Positions 51,400 to 59,869 of a stretch of DNA of 64,000 nt are shown here, piece by piece (within the stretch, counting starts at the first letter, position 1; every line of letters starts with the position of its first letter). The notes beneath the pieces are model-generated. The model made no database searches. It was given only the letters and a program-made list of their open reading frames with translations, and was not told the DNA's origin. The translations under genes were made by a program, and so were the position numbers. This stretch comes from an uncultured Paracoccaceae bacterium (GTDB lineage: Bacteria > Pseudomonadota > Alphaproteobacteria > Rhodobacterales > Rhodobacteraceae): NCBI GenBank assembly GCA_937146765.1, contig CAKZRP010000038.1, forward strand, positions 29,879 to 93,878. The letters run 5' to 3'.

Positions 51400-51774
51400 A
51401 TGATCATGCCACATTCTTCTTCGGAACTTTCCTCGGCAGACAGCACCACCGCAGCGGGCATGGCCCCCGGCGGCGCTGAGCCGCACTATCTGGCCCGGGC
51501 GGATGTCGTGGCCTCCGATATCGGGGGTCACTGGGCGCTGCTCGATCTGGAAACCAGCCTCTACTACACCCTGAACGCCACCGGCGCGGAGGTCTGGAAT
51601 GCGATGCAGTCCCCGGCGCCGCTGTCGCGGCTGATCTCTGCGGTGACCACCACCTTCTCGGTGTCCGAGGACCTCTGCCGCCCCGATGTCGAGGCGCTGC
51701 TGCAGGACCTGGTCTCGGCCGGGCTGGTCACCCGGACCTCTCAGGCGGCCTCCCAGGGCAATGCGCAGGGTTAA
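51400..51774 (+). CDS. Lasso biosynthesis B1 / PqqD-like RiPP recognition protein
   Basis: This 124-residue protein has a 25-30-residue flexible N-terminus followed by a PqqD-type winged helix-turn-helix: ARADVVASDIGGHWALLDLETSLYYTLNATGAEVWNAM and then PDVEALLQDLVSAGLV. These are the canonical D-x-x-x-x-x-Y-x-L-N-x-T/x-A-x-x-(I/V)-W signatures of the PqqD superfamily. In lasso pathways B1 binds the YxxP-containing leader and delivers the precursor to the B2 protease. It lies 18 bases after precursor 3 and overlaps the start of B2 by 14 bases. Adjacent ATG codons at 51400 and 51406 are both possible starts. Confidence 0.9.
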   Translation: MIMPHSSSELSSADSTTAAGMAPGGAEPHYLARADVVASDIGGHWALLDLETSLYYTLNATGAEVWNAMQSPAPLSRLISAVTTTFSVSEDLCRPDVEALLQDLVSAGLVTRTSQAASQGNAQG

Positions 51775-52195
51775 AGCCGGGCTCCGGCGCGGCCTGTTGT
51801 TCCTGCTCTGCCTTCTGGTGGTGATCTTTGTGCGGGTGGCGCTCTACCTGACCAAATTCGCCCGCATCCGCAAATGGCTGGTGCGCCCGAATGCGCGCAA
51901 CCGCAGCAATGCGGCGCGGGCCCATGTGGTGGCGCGCAGCGTGGCGCGGGCCGCCCGTTTCGTGCCCAGGGCCACCTGCATGACACAGGCGATCTCCGGC
52001 CAGGCGGTGCTGAGCTGGTTCGGCGTGCCCACCGACCTGGTGATCGGCGCCGCCAGCGCCGCCACGCCCGAGGCCACCGAGGCCACCGATTTCCATGCCT
52101 GGCTGATCTGGCAGGACCATATCATCCTCGGCGGCGAGGAGCTGACCCGCCGCAATTTCGCCCCGCTCTCGCGGCTCTCCTCGCAGCAGACATGA
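51761..52195 (+). CDS. Lasso biosynthesis B2 transglutaminase-like leader protease
   Basis: This 144-residue protein has an N-terminal membrane-like helix (GLLFLLCLLVVIFVRVALYL, residues 11-30), and then the transglutaminase-like cysteine protease core: catalytic Cys73 in RATCMTQAISGQAVLSWFG, His112 in TDFHAWLIWQD and probably Asp119. The pattern C...H-A-W matches McjB/B2 proteins, which cut the leader after the -2 Thr region. The start at 51761 overlaps B1 by 14 bases and its stop overlaps the cyclase start as ATGA, so the three genes are translationally coupled. A longer frame runs back inside B1 and is not used. Confidence 0.9.
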   Translation: MRRVKAGLRRGLLFLLCLLVVIFVRVALYLTKFARIRKWLVRPNARNRSNAARAHVVARSVARAARFVPRATCMTQAISGQAVLSWFGVPTDLVIGAASAATPEATEATDFHAWLIWQDHIILGGEELTRRNFAPLSRLSSQQT

Positions 52196-54096
52196 CGGTG
52201 GATTTTGCCCTCCTGACCCTGCCCGACCCGGCGGATGCGGGCGAGAGCCTGCGCCGTTTCGAGCAGCTGCAGGGGCCTGCACCCCAGGCGCCGGATCCGC
52301 AGCTGCGGCTCTGGGCCAGCGACCCGGCAGCGCTGCGGCAGGCCGGATCGCTGAGCCTCTGCGGCCATGTCCGCCTCGACAATCGCGCCGATCTGCTGGC
52401 GGAACTGGCCCTGCCGCCGGAAACCCCGCTCCCGGATCTGGACCTGGTGCTGCAGCTCTGCCGCGCGCAGGGCGCCTCGGCGCTGACCCGGCTTTCGGGC
52501 AGTTTCGCCCTGGCGCTCTGGCAGGGCGACAGCCGCCAGCTGCGCGTCATCCGCGACCATTTCGGCATCCAGCCCCTCTATCTGGCGCAGCAGGGCGCGC
52601 AGATGGTGATCGCCAGCGACCTGCGCCTGGCCGCCCATCTCGACGCCCGCCCGCTGGAGCCGCGCGCCGATACGGTCTCCGCCTATCTCGCCGGTTTTGA
52701 GGAAAGCGAGACCCGCACCGCCTTTGCCGGGCTCGACCGGCTGCCGCGGGCACATCTGCTGGACTGGCAGCCCGGCGCCGATGCCGAGACCGCACGCTAC
52801 TGGCAGCTCACCCTGCCCGCGCCGATGCCGCTGGCCGAGGCCACCCCGGCGCTGCGCAGCGCCCTGCGCCGGGCCGTCGCCCTGCGCCGCGGCACCACGG
52901 CCGAGACCGGCTGCATGCTGAGCGGCGGGCTTGACTCCTCCTCCATCGCGGTGCTGGCGGCACAGGCCGATCCCGCTTCCGGAGCCCAGTCGCCCGCCGC
53001 GCCGCTGTGCACCTTCTCCTTCGTCTACCGCGAGAGCGACAGCTACGACGAGAGCCCCTTCATCGCCGAGATCAACCGCCAGATCGGCGCCGAGCCGGTG
53101 CTGATCCGGGTCGAGGGCGCCCCCGACCCGGAGGATCTGCCGCTGCTCCTGGACGAGCAGTTCGACCTCTGCCCGGCGCCTGGCCTGCTGAAGAGCCGCC
53201 GGATCTATGCCGAGGCCCGCGCCCGGGGCATGACCGCGCTGCTTGATGGCCATGGCGGCGATGAGGTGATCTCGCATGGCTACCTGCGGCTGGCGGAACT
53301 GGCGAGCCGGGGGGCCTATCTGCGGCTCTGGCACGAGATGCGCGGCGCCTCCCGCGTCTATGACCAGCCGGTGCTGGAACCCTATCTCGCCTATCTCTAC
53401 CGCCATGCGCCGCTGCACCGTCGCAGCCTGCTGCGGCGCGCGATCGGCTGGATCGGCCGTCGCATCGAGAACCGCCGCAACCTGCCCAGCCATGCGCTGG
53501 CGCTGCTCGATGCCGATTACCGCGCCGCCCAGGATCTGGACGGGCGCGAGCTGCGCGCCGCCGAGGCCTTTGCCCCCGCCTATGGAAAGCCGGACGAACG
53601 CCAGGCGCATCTGCGCACCATCGCCGCCCCGGTGATGGCCCGGGCCTTCGAGGTGCTGCACCGCAGTGCCGCCGCCCAGGGGATCGAACCGCTCTATCCC
53701 TTCTTCGACCGGGCGCTGGTCGAGCTCTGCCTGCGGGTGCCGCCCGAGGGCAAGCTGCGCGGCGGCTGGAGCCGTCGGGTGCTGCGCGAGGCGATGGAGG
53801 GCCTGCTGCCCCGGCGCATCCAGTGGCGCCCGGACAAGGCCAATTTCAACACCGAGGTCGCCAGCTTCCTGCTGGCCTATCTCGACGATCCCGCCCGCGC
53901 CCGGATGCTGGAACAGCGCCTCGCCGGCCGCGTCGACCTGGCGGTGTTCCGGGACTGGAGCGACCTGGTGCGCAACGGGCCGCCGGAGGAAAGCGCCTCC
54001 GTCGTGCAGCTTTTGTGGCAGGCCCTCTATCTTGCCGCCTGGCTGGAGCGGTTGGAGCTTTGGAACCGCCGTCAACAAGAAGGAACCCTGTGGTGA
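52192..54096 (+). CDS. Lasso cyclase (asparagine-synthetase-B-like, C protein)
   Basis: This 634-residue enzyme resembles asparagine synthetase B. It has an N-terminal Ntn-like domain (residues 1 to about 210; LCGHVRLDNRADLLAEL, LRVIRDHFGIQPLYLAQQG) that does not begin with the catalytic Cys2 (MTVDF), so it has no glutaminase activity. The synthetase domain carries the PP-loop CMLSGGLDSSSIAVL near 244, DGHGGDEVISHG near 352 and RPDKANFNTE late. In lasso biosynthesis this protein adenylates the side-chain carboxylate of Asp/Glu and forms the isopeptide ring with the new N-terminus. ATGA overlap with B2 and GTGA overlap with the kinase place it firmly in the cluster. Confidence 0.92.
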   Translation: MTVDFALLTLPDPADAGESLRRFEQLQGPAPQAPDPQLRLWASDPAALRQAGSLSLCGHVRLDNRADLLAELALPPETPLPDLDLVLQLCRAQGASALTRLSGSFALALWQGDSRQLRVIRDHFGIQPLYLAQQGAQMVIASDLRLAAHLDARPLEPRADTVSAYLAGFEESETRTAFAGLDRLPRAHLLDWQPGADAETARYWQLTLPAPMPLAEATPALRSALRRAVALRRGTTAETGCMLSGGLDSSSIAVLAAQADPASGAQSPAAPLCTFSFVYRESDSYDESPFIAEINRQIGAEPVLIRVEGAPDPEDLPLLLDEQFDLCPAPGLLKSRRIYAEARARGMTALLDGHGGDEVISHGYLRLAELASRGAYLRLWHEMRGASRVYDQPVLEPYLAYLYRHAPLHRRSLLRRAIGWIGRRIENRRNLPSHALALLDADYRAAQDLDGRELRAAEAFAPAYGKPDERQAHLRTIAAPVMARAFEVLHRSAAAQGIEPLYPFFDRALVELCLRVPPEGKLRGGWSRRVLREAMEGLLPRRIQWRPDKANFNTEVASFLLAYLDDPARARMLEQRLAGRVDLAVFRDWSDLVRNGPPEESASVVQLLWQALYLAAWLERLELWNRRQQEGTLW

Positions 54097-55019
54097 GCCA
54101 CTTCAAGTATCACGCCTTCGGCCAGGTGATCGCCTCCGAGTTTCCCATTGACGTGCTGGAGACCGCCCCGGCAGAGGCCCGGCCCACCATCCGGGTCGAA
54201 CTGGCCCAGGGCCTGCGGCAGGGCGAGCGGGCGGAGGATCCGTTCTTCGAGATCACCGAGACCCGGCAGGTCTTTGAGTGGCGCGCGGTCGGCGCCTTCG
54301 AGATCACCGATCCTGCCTGCATCCGCGTCGATCCGCGCCCCGACATCCCCTGGCGGCTGGTCAGCCAGCCACTCCTCGGCATCGTCATCTCGGTGGCGCT
54401 GGAACGGCTGGGCCTGTTCTGCCTGCATGGCGGCAGCGTCGATGTGGAGGGCGGCGCGGTGATCGTCCTCGGCGACAAGGGCGCGGGCAAGTCCACCACC
54501 GTCTCCAGCCTGCTGCGCGCCGGTCACCGGCTGCTGACCGATGATCTGGTGGCGCTCGACTGCGGCGACCACAGCGCCGCCGCCGAGGTGCAAACCGGCT
54601 TTCCCGCGGTCAAGCTCTGGCCCGATTCCGCCGGCGCCCTGGCGGGGGAGAGCGACCTCGGCACCGAGCTGATCCACCCTTCGATCACCAAGATCCAGAA
54701 GCAGATCGACCCGGCGGTGATGGCGCGCCCGACCCCGGCGCGGGCGATTTTCCTTCTGGCGCCAACCGAAGAGGGCGAGACCCGGGCCGAGCGGCTGCCG
54801 GAGACCAGGGCGCTGGAGGCGCTGCTCTATTTCGCCTTCATCGCCCGCTTCGGCAATACCTCCCTCGGGCGGGCGCATCTGGCCCTGTTCATGAAGCGCT
54901 GCTGCCATGTGGTGAAGACGACACCGGTCTATGTGCTGCACATCCGCCGCGATCTCGACCGGCTCGACGATCTCGCCGCCGTCATCCGCGCCGAAGCGCT
55001 CGCGGCCGCCCGCGCCTGA
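54093..55019 (+). CDS. HPr-kinase-like protein, likely lasso C-terminal serine kinase
   Basis: This 308-residue protein has a C-terminal HPrK/P-type fold: GLFCLHGGSVDVEGGAVIVLGDKGAGKSTTVSSLL with Walker A near 126, then RLLTDDLVALD (Asp pair near 149-150) and GFPAVKLWPDS. It lacks the N-terminal HPr-binding domain of true HPrK. Homologues in lasso clusters such as paeninodin phosphorylate the C-terminal serine of the precursor. Here all three precursors end Phe-Ser, making the assignment attractive. GTG start at 54093 overlaps the cyclase stop as GTGA, with AAGGA 8 bases upstream. That the enzyme acts on these peptides is inference until tested. Confidence 0.85.
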   Translation: MSHFKYHAFGQVIASEFPIDVLETAPAEARPTIRVELAQGLRQGERAEDPFFEITETRQVFEWRAVGAFEITDPACIRVDPRPDIPWRLVSQPLLGIVISVALERLGLFCLHGGSVDVEGGAVIVLGDKGAGKSTTVSSLLRAGHRLLTDDLVALDCGDHSAAAEVQTGFPAVKLWPDSAGALAGESDLGTELIHPSITKIQKQIDPAVMARPTPARAIFLLAPTEEGETRAERLPETRALEALLYFAFIARFGNTSLGRAHLALFMKRCCHVVKTTPVYVLHIRRDLDRLDDLAAVIRAEALAAARA

Positions 55020-55020
55020 G

Positions 55021-55044
55021 ATCCTGGGCCTGATCCTGGGCCTG
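55021..55044. repeat. 12-base direct tandem repeat (2 copies)
   Basis: ATCCTGGGCCTG occurs twice in perfect tandem immediately after the kinase gene stop. It is a short degenerate-type intergenic repeat with no known function. Confidence 0.8.
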
Positions 55045-55280
55045 ACCCCGGATCGGCACCCGGCCCCGGACCGCCGGGCCGCGGGATTTGCATCCCCTTG
55101 CAGCAGCCCGCCCCCCTGCAAGGGCAAAGCCGGGGGCGCGGGCCGGATTCTATGCTGCCCCAAAGGGCGATTGTCTCTATAGTGAGGGCAGGCGGCCCGT
55201 GTCGCGCCCCGGGGCACCGGCCCCCGGAAGCGGTGCGGGGCGTGTTCAGCCCTATTGGTTTGTGCTTTACTGGATCCGAC

Positions 55281-56564
55281 ATGACACTGAAGACCTTTTG
55301 CCGCCCCGCGTTCCTCCTGCCCGGGTCCCTGCTCGCCGCGCTGATCGGGGCCTGCCTCTGCCTCGTCTCTCCTCCCGCCGTTTCGGCGCAAACCGCCCAG
55401 CCCGGCTCCGAGGTGCGCGACTACCTGCTGCAGCCGGGCGACGAGCTGCGCCTCTCCATGCCCGGCATCTCCAGCCAGACCTGGGAGGCGGTGATCGACA
55501 TCACCGGCGATGTCCGTTTTCCCTTCCTCGGCCAGCAGAGGGCGGCCGGCCTCACCCTGTCGGAGCTGAACACCCAGATGGAGATCGCCGCCACCGGGCT
55601 TGAGGTGCAGGTCTTTGATGGCGGCGAGAAGAGCGCCGTGGTGCTCTCGGGCGAGGAGATCTACATGCAGGTCACCCGCTACCGGCCGGTCACCGTGATC
55701 GGCGATATCTCGCAGCCCGGCAGCATCGAATTTGTCCCCGGCATGACGGTGCGGGCGCTGCTCGGCCAGGCCGGCGGGGCCCAATTGGCAGAGCTGGCCG
55801 ATGTGCGCATCCCCGCCGATGCCACCGTGCGCCTGCAATCCGCCCTGCAGACCCAGAAATGGATGCGGGCGCAGATCCTGCGCAGCGACATCCTGCTCGA
55901 GGCCCCGCTCGAAGAGGCGGCCGTGGCGGCGGAGGCGGCCGCCCAGCTGCGCGACTACCTCGGCGAGACCGAGGGCAAGGCGGTGATCGCCGAGATCGAG
56001 ATCGCCCTGCGCGAGCGGCAATACCAGCGCGCCGACCTCAACGAGCGCATCAATCTGACCACCAACCGGGTCGACAGCCTCGACCGCGCCTATGAGAATT
56101 ACGAGGAGGCCTCGGTCTCCGAGGAAGACCGGCTGCAGCGGATGCTGGTGATGGGCGACAAGGGGCTGGTGACCGCCGACCGGGTCAGCGAGGCGCGCAA
56201 TTCGGCGCTCGCCGCCTCCACCCGACTGCTCACCGTCGGCTCCGACATCTACGAGGCCAAGGCCGAGCTGCAGCGCCTGAAGGAAGAGCTGGCGCGGCTG
56301 GATGACAGTTTCCACTCCGGGGTGCTGAACGACAAGCGGCGGTTCTCGCAGGAACTGTCGGAGGTGACCGCCCAGGTCGACAGCCTGCGGCTGCTGCTGC
56401 TGTCGGAAGGCAGCAGCCAGGAGGAGGCCCCGGTGACCCGCACCGAGATCCTCGTGCACCGCGGCATCGGCGACCGGGAGGTCACCGCCCCGGTGCGCCC
56501 TGGCGATCTGGTCTATCCCGGCGATGTGGTGGAAGTGATCCTGCGCATCCCGGATTCGAACTGA
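55281..56564 (+). CDS. Polysaccharide export protein (ExoF/Wza-like)
   Basis: This 427-residue protein has a signal peptide (CRPAFLLPGSLLAALIGACLCLVSPPAVSAQT, residues 7-38). Next comes a Poly_export domain (YLLQPGDELRLSMPGI, ITGDVRFPFLGQQRAAGLTLSEL) and an SLBB-like segment (VTVIGDISQPGSIEFVPGMTVRALLGQAGG). A long central coiled coil follows (about 205-370; LREQYQ-type heptads such as ERQYQRADLNERINLTTNRVDSLDRAYENYEE), then a C-terminal VTAPVRPGDLVYPGDVVEVIL. This layout is that of rhizobial ExoF, the outer-membrane-associated partner of the ExoP co-polymerase. It is the natural export partner of the protein at 38285. A frame extended upstream to 55098 is not supported. Confidence 0.88.
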   Translation: MTLKTFCRPAFLLPGSLLAALIGACLCLVSPPAVSAQTAQPGSEVRDYLLQPGDELRLSMPGISSQTWEAVIDITGDVRFPFLGQQRAAGLTLSELNTQMEIAATGLEVQVFDGGEKSAVVLSGEEIYMQVTRYRPVTVIGDISQPGSIEFVPGMTVRALLGQAGGAQLAELADVRIPADATVRLQSALQTQKWMRAQILRSDILLEAPLEEAAVAAEAAAQLRDYLGETEGKAVIAEIEIALRERQYQRADLNERINLTTNRVDSLDRAYENYEEASVSEEDRLQRMLVMGDKGLVTADRVSEARNSALAASTRLLTVGSDIYEAKAELQRLKEELARLDDSFHSGVLNDKRRFSQELSEVTAQVDSLRLLLLSEGSSQEEAPVTRTEILVHRGIGDREVTAPVRPGDLVYPGDVVEVILRIPDSN

Positions 56565-57030
56565 TCGCCCTTCTCAACCGCCAGCTCCACCGCCCGCCCC
56601 CTTATGACCTTCCGGCAGAAGCTTGCGCAGACTGCACGGCAGGGCTTCCCAGCCCGGCCCGCGCCGTGTAAAAGCAAATTGACCGAAAAATGCCGCCGCA
56701 GAACGCGGGGCGCGCGCGGTATTTGAACACGCTGCGACCCGGGTCAAGGACTGTGGCGGCCATTGTCAGGCCGTCCGGGCGGCAGGCCGGTCAGGCCCGC
56801 CCCCTTGTGGATTTCCGCCCCGTGCTCCGCTCGTTCCGAGGCAGCACGCCGGATCCCGCAGCCCTTGTGCAGGCCAGTCCCGATATCGTCTGCGGCGATA
56901 TCCATGGCCCCATCCCCGGGACAGCAGGCGGATCTCCCACTGGCCTCGCCGGTTGGGGCTCCGGGCAGTCGCCTTCAAAAAACCGCATTGAACTGTAGCA
57001 TTGTCTCCGATCGGGGAGCGGGAATGGCGC
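56565..57030. other. Intergenic region without recognised gene (466 bases)
   Basis: The stretch between the export protein and a small secreted protein gene contains several short open frames (for example 56690-56998) with no family character or good ribosome site. No strong terminator or promoter was recognised. Confidence 0.5.
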
Positions 57031-57519
57031 ATGCAAGGACGACATCTCTTCAGCGGTCTCTCAGCCGCCCTGAACCGGCTGGCGCTGACGGCGGCGGCCA
57101 CGGTCGGCCTTGCCGCCCTGCCGCTGCTGTTGGCGGAGGCCCAGGCCATGGGAGCTGATCCGGTCGAAGTGCTGCTGCACTGCCCCACCACCGTGCCGGA
57201 TCCGGAGGCGCTCTGCGCCGCACTCGGCAACGCCTTGCAGGACGGGCTCGACGGCACTCCGGTTGCCGGTCGGCAGAGCGACGCGCCGCTGCCCGCCACA
57301 GGGGCCGCCGTGCGCCTCGCCCTGACCGGGCTGCGCAGCGACCGGCTGAGCGGCTACCTGGAATGGCAGGGCGCCAAGGCTGGCACCCCGCTTGCCCGGG
57401 GACCCGAGATCGCACTGGACGTGATGGATGCCAACCTCGGCGCCGCCATCTATGCCGGATTTGCCCGCGCGCTGCTGGCCAGCAGCCCCGAGCTTCTAGC
57501 CACGCTACGCCAACCCTAG
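57031..57519 (+). CDS. Small putative secreted protein of unknown function
   Basis: This 162-residue protein begins with a signal-like stretch (LALTAAATVGLAALPLLLAEAQAMG, residues about 12-36). The mature region contains two cysteines (HCPTTVPDPEALCAAL), which may pair, and a DVMDANLGAAIYAGFARALL helix. I do not recognise the family. It lies between the ExoF-like and M10 genes in the same direction, 102 bases before the protease. An in-frame TTG at 57001 is possible, but the ATG at 57031 places the signal peptide correctly. It may be a periplasmic accessory protein. Confidence 0.6.
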   Translation: MQGRHLFSGLSAALNRLALTAAATVGLAALPLLLAEAQAMGADPVEVLLHCPTTVPDPEALCAALGNALQDGLDGTPVAGRQSDAPLPATGAAVRLALTGLRSDRLSGYLEWQGAKAGTPLARGPEIALDVMDANLGAAIYAGFARALLASSPELLATLRQP

Positions 57520-57621
57520 AACGCCAGACGAAGACGACCAGACGGCCCGCACCAGGGCTGGCGCAGAAGCGCTTCGCCGCATTGTCCCGACACTCCCATT
57601 TGACACCCGAAGAGCATCAGC

Positions 57622-59628
57622 ATGTGTTTTATCTGCAGCAGCACCCAGACCTTTGATCCCCAGCGCCATACCGCGGAGGAGGGGCGCAGCTTTGCCGCCC
57701 TCACCGAGACCACGGATGCCGCCGCCTCCCTTCTCACCACCTATGTGATGTCGGTGGGCGACAGTTTCAGCGGCACCATCAGCACCGATGGCGACCGCGA
57801 CTGGATCTCCATCACCCTCACCGCCGGCGAGACCTATCAGATCGCCCTCAACGGCAGCGATTCCGGCAGCGGCAGCCTCAGCGACCCTTTCCTGCGGCTC
57901 TATGACAGCACCGGCACCTTCATCACCCAGGATGACGACAGCGGCACCTCGCTCAATGCGGCGCTGACCTATACCGCCGCCACCACCGGCACCTATTACA
58001 TCTCGGCCGGTGCCTGGGCGGATTACGTCACCGGCACCTATCAGCTCTCGGTCAGCGAGGCCGCAGCCCCCACCCCCGGCAGCCAGGTGACCGGCACCCT
58101 GGACGAGCTGGCCGATTTCCTGATCTCGGGCTATTGGGAGGCCGATGGCGATGCGGCCCGCAGCTTTGACACCTCCGGCGACAATCAGATCACCGTCAAT
58201 CTCACCGGGCTCACCGCCGCCGGCCAGCAGCTGGCCCGCTGGGCCTTCGAGGCCTGGGAACGGGTCGCCGATCTGGTGTTTGTGGAGACCTCCTCGAGCG
58301 CGGCCGATATCGTCTTTGACGACAGCGACAGCGGTGCCTATGCCACCTCGGTGACCAGCGGCAACACCATCCTGTCCTCCACGGTGAATGTCTCCACCGA
58401 CTGGCTCAGCTCCTCCGGCACCGTGATCAACAGCTATTCGCTGCAGACCTATATCCACGAGATCGGCCATGCGCTGGGGCTCGGGCATCTCGGCGATTAC
58501 AATGGCGATGCCAGCTATGGCAGCGACGAGACCTTCACCAATGACAGCTGGCAGGTCTCGGTGATGTCCTATTTCGACCAGGAGGACAACACCAGCATCA
58601 CCGCCTCCTTCGCCTATGTGGCCTCAGCGATGATGGCGGATATCCTCGCCATCCAGGAGCTCTACGGCACCCCCGACGCCAATGGCAGCGAGACCGCCGG
58701 CGATACCGTCTGGGGCGCCAATACCACCCTCACCGACAGCTATCTCTACGATGTCTTTGCCGCGCTCGACGGGCGCAGCACCTCGAACATGAATGCCGAT
58801 GCCGCCATCACCCTCACCATCTATGATGTGGGCGGGACCGACATGCTCGACTTCAGCAACAACACCACCAATGACCGCATCGACCTCAATGATGCCAGCT
58901 ACTCCAATGTCTCGGGGCTGACCGGCAATGTGGCCATCGCCCGCGGCACGGTGATCGAGAATGTCATCGCCGGCAGCGGCAATGACACGCTGATCGGCAA
59001 TGAGGCCGACAACCTGATGCGCGGCGGCAATGGCGCCGATACCCTCAGCGGCGGCGACGGCAATGACACGCTCTCCGGCGGCGACAGCAGCAACGACCTG
59101 CGCGACGTGATCTACGGCGGCAATGGCGACGACCGGATCGACGGCGGCTATGGCAATGACGAGCTGCGCGGCGATGCGGGCAATGACACCATCGAGGGCG
59201 GCTTTGGCGTCGACACGGTGATCGGCGGGGTCGGCGATGACGTGCTGACCGGCTCGGCCTGGTCCGACGAGGTCTTCGGCGGCGAGGGCGAGGATTTCAT
59301 CAACGGCGGCTTTGGCAATGACCGGGTCAATGGCGGCGATGATGGCGACCGCTTCTACCACCTCGGCATCGCCGATCATGGCTCCGACTGGATCCAGGAC
59401 TATGACGCCGCCGAGGGCGACGTGCTGGTCTTTGGCCAGGCCGGCGCAACCATCGACCAGTTCCAGGTCAATTTCACCGAGACCACAAATGCCGGCACGG
59501 CCGGGGTGGAGGAGGCCTTTGTGATCTACCGTCCCACCGGCCAGATCATGTGGGCGCTGGTGGATGGCGGTGCGCAGGACGAGATCATCCTGCGCCTCGG
59601 CGGCGTCGACCACGACCTGCTGGCCTGA
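57622..59628 (+). CDS. Serralysin-like M10 metalloprotease with PPC domain and RTX module
   Basis: This 668-residue paralogue of the 31054 protease starts MCFICSSTQTFDPQRH (same MCxxC and FDP-x-RH pattern). A PPC-type domain runs to about 150 (VGDSFSGTISTDGDRDWISI). The zinc motif HEIGHALGLGH is at 279-289, the same position as in its paralogue, with the Met-turn SVMSYF following. RTX repeats start near 455 (GSGNDTLIGNEADNLMRGGNGADTLSGG). Unlike the paralogue, its last ~110 residues are the shared module (FYHLGIADHGSDWIQDY to the C-terminus). It is probably secreted by type I export. It lies in the same direction as the two RTX genes that follow. Confidence 0.93.
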   Translation: MCFICSSTQTFDPQRHTAEEGRSFAALTETTDAAASLLTTYVMSVGDSFSGTISTDGDRDWISITLTAGETYQIALNGSDSGSGSLSDPFLRLYDSTGTFITQDDDSGTSLNAALTYTAATTGTYYISAGAWADYVTGTYQLSVSEAAAPTPGSQVTGTLDELADFLISGYWEADGDAARSFDTSGDNQITVNLTGLTAAGQQLARWAFEAWERVADLVFVETSSSAADIVFDDSDSGAYATSVTSGNTILSSTVNVSTDWLSSSGTVINSYSLQTYIHEIGHALGLGHLGDYNGDASYGSDETFTNDSWQVSVMSYFDQEDNTSITASFAYVASAMMADILAIQELYGTPDANGSETAGDTVWGANTTLTDSYLYDVFAALDGRSTSNMNADAAITLTIYDVGGTDMLDFSNNTTNDRIDLNDASYSNVSGLTGNVAIARGTVIENVIAGSGNDTLIGNEADNLMRGGNGADTLSGGDGNDTLSGGDSSNDLRDVIYGGNGDDRIDGGYGNDELRGDAGNDTIEGGFGVDTVIGGVGDDVLTGSAWSDEVFGGEGEDFINGGFGNDRVNGGDDGDRFYHLGIADHGSDWIQDYDAAEGDVLVFGQAGATIDQFQVNFTETTNAGTAGVEEAFVIYRPTGQIMWALVDGGAQDEIILRLGGVDHDLLA

Positions 59629-59869
59629 GCTCAGGTCCGGGGTGCAAGATCGGGCTTCGGGCCTTCCTTCCCGCCAGGGAAGGGAGGTCCGACCCTGCCA
59701 CTTCCCCGGCCTTCCTGTTACGTCACCCTGGCACATCACCCTGGCATCAACATGGCTGTCGGTGGCGAAACAGGGTTAATTCTTCATTGACGGCAATTCC
59801 CGAAAACCAATAATTCCTTTTTGAGCCCGGCAATTTCTCTGCCTGCGGCATATGGCAAAGGATTTTTTG

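Noticed and set aside
51844..54078. 744-codon minus-strand frame opposite the lasso cyclase
   Set aside because: Antisense of the AsnB-like gene, with Gln/Gly/Arg-rich composition typical of GC-driven shadows.
59852..59869. ATG at 59852 as start of the frameshifted RTX gene
   Set aside because: The AAGGA at this position is the ribosome site for the GTG at 59870, by comparison with the paralogue at 62043.
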